NCBI GenBank assembly: GCA_963978545.1
Contig: OZ021722.1
Span: 7,717,401 to 7,781,400, forward strand
Length of the DNA stretch: 64,000 bases
From: Linyphia triangularis
Lineage: Eukaryota > Arthropoda > Arachnida > Araneae > Linyphiidae
Direction: 5' to 3'
Shown here: piece by piece, positions 57,595 through 64,000 of the stretch
Numbering within the stretch: the stretch's first letter is position 1
How the letters are laid out: each line of letters starts with the position of its first letter
Notes under the pieces: model-generated
Databases searched by the model: none
What the model saw: the letters and a program-made list of their open reading frames with translations, nothing else
Told to the model about the DNA's origin: nothing
Position numbers and translations under genes: made by a program

Positions 57595-58455
57595 TACCCC
57601 CCCCCCCCTTCTTACGTACTCTTATCCCTCTTTCTTCCTCCCTGTATACAATACCGCATCCGGTCTTGAACAATAAAATATTTCTTAAACATTTCATCTA
57701 AATAAAACCAACCAGCCAACCACACAAAAGAAATGGAATAGTCTTAACTCCTGTTTGCAGTCTGACAGACCGCGAGTTATCTTTAATTGAACGTTTCTTT
57801 CCACCCCTTATAATGAACAATGGTCCCTACCCTTTTCATGTAAATAATACGTAGCGAAAGAACATTTCATTAATTTAGCATATTAGTCAACTTTTAATCT
57901 TTCCTTTGGATGAAGGGTCTGAGCTGGCTCGTTTCAAGTATGCCTACCGTATCGCACGAAAGTAACTATTAGATCCAGAAACTTTGAAATAAATAACGAA
58001 TTTGTAAATCTCCGAACATCAAAAAGTTATTATGCATTTTTTTTTTTTTTTTTTTTAAATCTAAAGTCTAATATAAAATGTCATTTCAAAGAAATGTCAA
58101 AGAGGTGTAAAAAGATGCAAAGAGATATGAAAATATAGGTTTCCGTTGTTCAAATTCTGTTGTAGTGTTTCAGTGATACATGCCATTGTGTTTTAAGTAC
58201 TATAAAAATATTGATTAAAATTGACCTGATATTGGTGTTTGTCCATTTATTTGAAAAAAATTAATTTCTGCAATGGAAACAAGAAAAAGTTTCATATTAA
58301 TTTATAATCTAGAAAATTTGGATGATACGGAATCTCAATGAAATGTTGCCCCATGCTGGGTTGTTTTGTATAACTCGAAAACAGGGTAAAAACCATTTTC
58401 AAACTTAAGGTTCGATTGAAAACCTCTCCCGCAGAAATTTTCTGGTTACGACCCT
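57595..58455 (-). mobile_element. Family Y hAT-like element, diverged copy
   Basis: The right end, read inward, is CAGGGTCGTAACCAGAAAAT. The body (gcgggagaggttttcaatcg, tttcgagttatacaaaac, acaaacaccaatatcagg, gatttacaaattcg) aligns with 47486-48243. A C13 run at about 57598-57610 fits the G-rich opposite end. A T22 tract lies inside. No TSD is clear. Confidence 0.5.
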
Positions 58456-58790
58456 GGGTTTGAGAGAATGCTCTTGTTAGCTATGCAACAATATAAACCA
58501 CAGCAATTAAAGGTTAAAAAGAAATTAAGCATCATAAGGGAATACAGAAAGAGCTGGACATACGACACATACGGGAATTCAACAGAAAATAGAATCCACT
58601 AAAAACAAAAGTTTCAAAAACCGTTGCAGCTGCATATGAAAGAGTAACATCTGCATCATAGGGTTGCCGTATTATCTCATTGCATTAATTGTATTTCAAT
58701 TTGATTATAGCTATCGTCAGCGTTTCTTTCTTTGATTTCTTTGATTTTCTTTAAATTGGCGGTTTTTATGGTAGTGTTAATTTTTCAAGT

Positions 58791-58826
58791 TCTCATAACG
58801 GATTTTGTAGTTCACTGCATTCATCA
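58791..58826 (+). repeat. 36-bp direct repeat, left copy, flanking family X
   Basis: tctcataacggattttgtag, ttcactgcattcatca here and gctcctaacggattttgtag, ttcattgtattcatta at 59331-59366 frame the family X copy between them. Confidence 0.75.
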
Positions 58827-58876
58827 TTTTTTTTTTTCCTTCTTCTTTTTTCTCTTCTTCTTTTTCTCTTTTTCTG

Positions 58877-59324
58877 TAAATCCTTTATATTAACTTCGAT
58901 TTTGGATCCAATCAGGCTGAAACTTATCAGATAATTTCGATGTCGATGACAATGCGTTCTATCAAATTTTGGGGCTGTAACTATCACTAATCGGTCGTTT
59001 TTTACGGAATACTAATAAACTAACTTGCCGTCATCCAATCGCGTTTTGGCTAGCATTTAATCCACCATTGTTGAAACTCTTTCCTGTTGCCAAAATTTTT
59101 TTGATAAATAAATAATAAAAATACTTTAATCCGAATAAATAAATGACATTTGGATGTGGGAGCATAAATTCACATTCATTTTTAAAAAATAAATTTTGAA
59201 ACGTTGTTTGCTGCACATTTTGCTGATAGAAAGGTTTTTGATATCGGCAATGTGTTAATGAATATAAAAATTGACAATGCTTATAAAAGATTTTTTTAAA
59301 ACTCTGTTTTTATGGGTTATATTA
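58877..59324 (+). repeat. Family X repeat, near full length
   Basis: taaatcctttatattaactt, atcaggctgaaacttatcag, gcgttctatcaaattttggg, cgtcatccaatcgcg, aaactctttcctgttgcc, taatgaatataaaaattgac and tttatgggttatattatt appear in the order of the other copies. The near 450-bp length and reciprocal aaatccttta words at the ends suggest a non-autonomous element, class unknown. Confidence 0.75.
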
Positions 59325-59542
59325 TTAAAGCTCCTAACGGATTTTGTAGTTCATTGTATTCATTATTATTATTATAATTTTGTTTGTTTGTTAAATGCAA
59401 TATCTTACTTTGAAATTTATTTCCATTTATTTATGCGTATAGATTATTTAACTTTTTTCAATGACAAATTAATAATATTTCTGTCCTATTTACATTTTAA
59501 TTTTTACCACTCATTACTAATTTATAAGATATTTCTTACATT

Positions 59543-59965
59543 TACTAGGGAGTGTGGAACATCGCACAAATTTCAATCACATTTAATACTGGTCATTTGC
59601 ATTTTAATTTGGCAGGGATTGTTGTGTTTTACTATCTTCGTTTCCATTTTCATTAATTAAAAAGGTGGCCAGTTTACGATATGATATTTGATAATTATTA
59701 CATTATCCTTTCTTGTAAGTAAAATAGAGGAGAATCAGTCGCAGATGAGCAAATACTCAAGGAAAGATAATTCTACGCTAAAGACATTTGTTTCTACGTG
59801 TGAGGATGTTTAGGACACCTTAAAAAGCGGTTTTGCGATTTTGATCAAAATCGCTAGAAACATTTTTGGGCAATTGCTGAAAAACAAACTTTGCATTGGC
59901 AGTTTCCTGATGCGCGTGCGCAATTTTAACGTAAACCTTAATGACGTGTACCACTAAATGAGAAA
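59543..59965 (-). repeat. Family W repeat, partial copy 3 (inverted)
   Basis: actagggagtgtggaacatc is the reverse complement of the family W end. cacatttaatactggtcatt and tgggcaattgctgaaaaac also match inside. The part nearest the poly(T) end is missing. Confidence 0.65.
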
Positions 59966-60103
59966 GCTTAAGTTAGTTGATAGTTTGACTTTTCATGACG
60001 CAAGGGTAACATAAAGGGTCAAATTGCGTATGATAAAGCTTAGCAGCAACACTGGTTCTCTAGTTCCCTCAATCAGCAACGTAAATATTTTTACAATTTG
60101 TAG

Positions 60104-60226
60104 TTGGTTGGCTTGTACGTTCAACGACCTATTTTTATTCACAATGACGACTAATCAGACCGGGACCTACAGCTTAACGTGGATTCTGAACCACAACGAA
60201 CATCTATACCTAACCCGGCATTCGGG
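60104..60226 (-). mobile_element. SINE family B, fragment 1 of a cluster
   Basis: Read on the minus strand it ends gttgaacgtacaagccaac and contains cagaatccacgttaagctg and aggtcccggtctgatta. The tRNA-like head is cut by the next fragment. Confidence 0.7.
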
Positions 60227-60343
60227 GATGGCTGTATGGTTAGCACTCCGGCATCGCATGCCAAAGGTTCAAATCCTGAGTTAAGCATGGATATTCATTG
60301 GGATTTTGCTGAAGTATAGGTCGTTGAGAGCACAAATCAACAA
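60227..60343 (+). mobile_element. SINE family B, fragment 2 (opposite strand)
   Basis: gatggctgtatggttagcac, then gcatcgcatgccaaaggttc, a weakened B box gttcaaatcc, and the tail gtcgttgagagcacaaatc. It abuts fragment 1 tail to head, suggesting insertion of one SINE into another. Confidence 0.7.
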
Positions 60344-60347
60344 GTGT

Positions 60348-60417
60348 AACCTGGAATTCGAAACCGGCACCTTTGGCATGCGAGGCCATAGTGCTAACCA
60401 CGAAGGCATCAGGTGGG
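60348..60417 (-). mobile_element. SINE family B, fragment 3 (head only)
   Basis: On the minus strand: tgatgccttcgtggttagcactatggcctcgcatgcc, then the B-box region ggtttcgaattcc. Only the tRNA-like head remains. Confidence 0.65.
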
Positions 60418-60769
60418 TATGCAATCTGTAGAAAATACTTGAATGAGTATTAATTTGTGACAGTGAGCCTTTCGGGAAGCAAGTAAATTGTTTTTTTAAG
60501 AAAAGGGTTTATATTCTAGTGATGATGAGAACCCGAATTTATTCAAAGACTAATAGAGCTACATAAAAAATAACAATAACTGCATAACAGGTGCCAAAAT
60601 CAGCATACAAAACAAACAAGAGGAAAACATTTACTTGCGGTTTATCTGCCAAGTTTTGGCTCGGTCGGATGTCGGTAAGTGGGTTAAATAATAGTCATCC
60701 GCTGAATTGCTTGTTAGAAGTTACTCAAGTTAAATTACAACTTGTAAAAAATCTAATGGGTGTGTTTAA

Positions 60770-60797
60770 AAATAATAATAATAATAATAATAATAAC
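60770..60797. repeat. AAT microsatellite
   Basis: About nine aat units in a row. The plus-strand frame through it would encode polyasparagine, but nothing else supports coding. Confidence 0.9.
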
Positions 60798-60866
60798 AGT
60801 CAAAATTATTGTCGATGTGTTTGTTATGAATATCAGATTATCAATGTGCATAAATTAAATAAATAA

Positions 60867-61052
60867 GACCGACCAAACGGTATATAGTGGTTAGCGTGCT
60901 AGCCTCTAGACCGCGAGATTGCGGGTTCGAGTCCCGTGTAAGGCATTGGTGTTTGTAAATGTATGTTGGCTTGTCAAATGACGAATGTTTCGGCGCATTA
61001 TAGCCCTCGCGTTGCTGACGGCGCCAGACAACCTGAAAACAACCAACCAACC
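60867..61052 (+). mobile_element. tRNA-derived SINE family A
   Basis: gaccgaccaaacggtatata, gtggttagcgtgctagcctc (A-box region), gggttcgagtcccg (perfect B box), tgtttgtaaatgtatgttgg, cgcattatagccctcgcgtt and the tail caaccaacc. No clear TSD. With both boxes preserved, this is one of the better copies. Confidence 0.88.
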
Positions 61053-61694
61053 TGAATAAAATATCTTAAACTGAAGGGAGTCATTAAAACTATTAGAATT
61101 ATCCCAAAACTTTAATTTACAAAAGTTATGTTTTGAATATCAATATCGACAACTAATACAAGCAAAAGATCAAGTTGCATTCAAAAATACGCTGGTCAAT
61201 ATCGTCTCGACTCTGACTAATCCCGATTTGGACTGTTGGCTAATTTCTGCCAATGCTAGTTAAAATATGCTGGTAGTTTTGAAATGTTGATGCAGAGTTT
61301 TAAAATTGAAATATAGTTTTAAAGGAAAAGACGAAATATGTGTTTTGTGACGATTTTGACAAATTTATTTAGAAAAAAAAAAAATTAAAAAAAAAAAAAA
61401 AAATTACGGCCTTTTCGAAACATTTAGAATTGAACAAAAAAATGAGGGAATTGTCCATTAACAACACGATATTTACACATCCACCCCCGATGAAAAATAC
61501 CCAGAAATGCGAGAGCATATTCACAAGCGACGCGAAAACACCGCCGGTAATTGAATTACCATTTCAATTGCTTACCATCTAACAAGATAGTCCGTCCTTA
61601 ACATGGCAAGTTGTTTACCATTTCGTTATCTGGTACTACTCGTAATGACATGATGGTCACAAAAACAAGTTCACGATCACTTGCGTCCTTTTTT

Positions 61695-61849
61695 AAAATC
61701 CTTTGTATCAACACCGATTTTGTTTATGGTGGGAGAATCTGCGGGTTACTAATTAAATCCCTTGTCGTTATCCAATCAAGCCGAAACCTGGTAGATAGAC
61801 GCGTTGCCGATGGCGATGCATTTTATCAAGTTTTCGGGGCAAATAAAAA
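61695..61849 (+). repeat. Family X repeat, 5' part, diverged
   Basis: aaatcctttgtatcaacacc, cgttatccaatcaagccgaa and gcgatgcattttatcaagtt follow the family order. The 3' half is missing and a T23 tract follows at about 61879. Confidence 0.6.
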
Positions 61850-61904
61850 AAAGTTAGTGGATAACATTTAATGAATGTTTTTTTTTTTTTTTTTTTTTTT
61901 TCGA

Positions 61905-64000
61905 AAGCTATGAAAAGTCAATTCGAACTCAGAATCACTTATAAGTTACTTGTTTTAAAGAACGAGCTTTTTCTTTTTTAATAAAATCATTCAAAGGTCT
62001 TGTAATTAAAAAAAGACAAGAAATCAGTCGAAAAGTATGAATTCGCCTTAACAGCTCTTTAAAATGTTTTGCCCCTCCATTCCCGAAACAAAAGAACTTT
62101 AATCGCCAAAACCTAATATTTCTATCGCCATACCATGACAAGGTTCCAAATTGGCAATTTATAGCCAGATATAGTTGCTATGATTGTTTGTTGAAAGTGA
62201 AGTGAAGTGGAAGAGGGCGATTTCTCCACCCCTTTCTTCGCATTTTGAGATAATCGTTTGACAGCGTTGGATCGATCTCTTTTTGATGCCATGAAAAAGT
62301 GATTAATTATGCTTTTGATAATTGTTTAGCTGAAATGTTTTATAGACACATTTGCAGAAACAAGTAGCGCCTTATCTGCGTTATTGAAACATTTAAAGCT
62401 ATGGATTAGCTTTTAAATATTTGTACATAAATTAATATGATTTAAATAGTAATTGTAAATAATGTAAATATTGAAAAATGTATGTAAAATTTTTTTGTAA
62501 ATAATGTAAAAAGGACACATATAAGCAACCGATATGTAGCTCGGATTTTTCTCATAATTGGTGAGTTTATACAAATTTTATGTTTTCTTTCATGTTCGTG
62601 AGCTGTAATTCACAGCCTTTTGCCATGTTTCAGCCACTTAGTTTTGAAATATTATGTGAAGTATGTACATAAAATGTTCTGTTAAGGCAAAACTTTTTTT
62701 TACTTTTACTAGTTGGCTGTATGATCCTTTATTACTCAAATGTGAAGTATTTAATAGTATCTGCAGCAAGTTTGAGAGTTGAGTATCTGCACATAGCATG
62801 ATTTTTGGTAAATTTTTAAATTCGTACGTAAGTAAATTTGCATATTTTAATGATGCTTAATGTACTATAATTATTTAAAGTTGTTCGGCTCCTGAATTTT
62901 TTTGAAAATTTGTTGTTTTTTGTTGGTGTTCTTTGCTTTTGTGTGAAGTACAGCTTTTTTGTTATTGTTGCCGTATCGGAGAGGTTAAACATATTTAATT
63001 AACATACATTTTAACTAATATAATTTTTCAATTAATTAACGAAGAAACAATTAAGCTAATAATTATTTCTTAATTTATTATTTTATTTATATATTTTTTA
63101 ATATTATTTCGAAATTTATTTAAGAGACACCTAACTTGTTAAGTACTTGTTTGCAATATTTTTTTAAGTCCAACCTTATAGCTTTTTTTTTTTTAAATTT
63201 TATGTAGAAATATGTCATCGGGTGTTTTTTATGTATCCTTAAAAGGACAAAAGTGCTAATCCGTTCAACTTTGTTTAACAGATGTACTATAGGACATTTG
63301 AAATTTTTTTATTCATTTCGCGTTTAGAAATTTCGCCAAAATTAAAAACACAGTAACTGAATTAAATTAAAATATAAATTAGGAATCTAAATTAAAATAT
63401 ATCTTAAAATAAAATCAGTTGCCAGACACAATATTTACCTTAAAGAAAAAAAAAAAAAATGCTAAATAAAATTGCGCCTAAGAAATGTCCTACACTACAT
63501 CTGTACCAACTTTGTTTCATTCATTCATTTTCTTAATTACGATTCTAATGGTCGTAATGCTGATAATCTTCTTACAACAGTTGCGATCGAATATGGCAGA
63601 ATGAAATTTTTTCTTTTAATAGATGACATATATTCCGAAATACGTATACAAAACACTCATCTATCGCAGTAGAAGGTCTTTCCAAACAATGGATTGAGCT
63701 CCATTTCGTCTTCCACATTTTCCCATTCTGCTTCGATGACATCTTGAAAACCAAGCCTCTTAAAGTTTAACCACATTTTCTATGGTAAAAAATTCTGCAC
63801 TGTCTGCTTTAACCCTTGGTCAGTCGCTCAGTTGACAAATGTCCCTCACAATCGATTTCTCAATAGATGGCATCCCATGATCAAAGCCTTCTTGCAATTT
63901 CCCCCCCCCCCCCCCAAGTTATTTTTTTAATATTTTTTAATTTTTACTCTATTCTGCTCAATAATGTTATGTTTTTAATTCAAATACCCACTTACTTTGA
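61905..64000. other. AT-rich DNA, no gene recognised
   Basis: No repeat family or exon was recognised. At 63660-63900 the minus strand yields peptide-like pieces in two frames with stops between them, possibly a degraded coding remnant of unknown origin. A C17 run lies at 63901-63916. Confidence 0.4.

Noticed and set aside
59271..59660. 129-codon hydrophobic frame as a membrane protein
   Set aside because: It spans the end of a family X repeat, a duplicated 36-bp sequence and the start of a family W copy. The F, I, L and Y richness reflects T-rich DNA.
60591..60866. 91-codon frame with polyasparagine
   Set aside because: It is created by an AAT microsatellite, and nothing else in the peptide looks conserved.
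63809..63835. piggyBac terminus (TTAACCCTTGGTCAGTCGC)
   Set aside because: Only one end is visible, no inverted mate lies within the window, and TTAA is frequent in AT-rich DNA.
63660..63900. Degraded transposase on the minus strand
   Set aside because: Peptide-like stretches occur in two frames, but no diagnostic motif of pogo, hAT or piggyBac proteins could be confirmed.

Overview
The window is AT-rich (roughly 70 % A+T by eye) non-coding DNA from a eukaryote. No reading frame exceeds about 145 codons. I find no bacterial-style operons, no rRNA, no intact tRNA gene and no exon that I can assign to a known host protein. Poly(T)/poly(A) tracts of 25-37 bases, tRNA-derived SINEs and many small DNA transposons point to an invertebrate. 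An arthropod, possibly a chelicerate, is my best guess, but no host gene is available to confirm it.

The best-supported content is transposable elements, several with exact termini and target-site duplications (TSDs). They include two tRNA-derived SINE families ending in CCAACCAACC, with five copies of family A (12-14 bp TSDs on three) and at least seven pieces of family B. hAT-superfamily elements include an 864-bp deletion derivative (28675-29538) that keeps the transposase dimerisation domain, a 1.66-kb element (45550-47212) and a related pair of 2.1 and 2.6 kb in opposite orientation (32414-34474, 39757-42321). A CAGGGG-ended MITE family has 6-bp TSDs (582-1743, 7671-8001, 8464-8952). TTAA-flanked piggyBac-like MITEs lie at 30391-30594, 38444-38866 and 55601-55989. 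Two pogo/Tigger relics carry the CENP-B-type N-terminus and the same stop codon. Three further families (X, Y, W) are defined only by multiple diverged copies within the window.

Layout: 1-9 kb holds hAT-like MITEs and the left arm of a 1.6-kb inverted duplication. 9-14.5 kb is mostly simple AT-rich DNA with a 190-bp direct repeat and recurring inverted motifs. 14.5-16.5 kb is a less AT-rich block of degenerate tandem repeats. 16.6-23.3 kb is nearly free of recognisable elements. 23.3-24.9 kb is the right arm of the inverted duplication. 25.0-26.1 kb holds a DNA element and then a CpG-containing promoter-like segment (NRF1, ETS, CRE and CCAAT motifs) with a GTGAGT donor on the minus strand. 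26.7-64 kb is a dense mosaic of nested transposons.

The best candidate for something undescribed is a possible minus-strand transcript that starts near 26.05 kb and could use the tandem-repeat block at 16.5-14.5 kb as a downstream exon, with an AATAAA just past it. This rests on sequence motifs only and would need RNA evidence. The nesting also gives a relative chronology: SINE A into family X, the TTAA MITE into family Y, and SINE B into a hAT copy.
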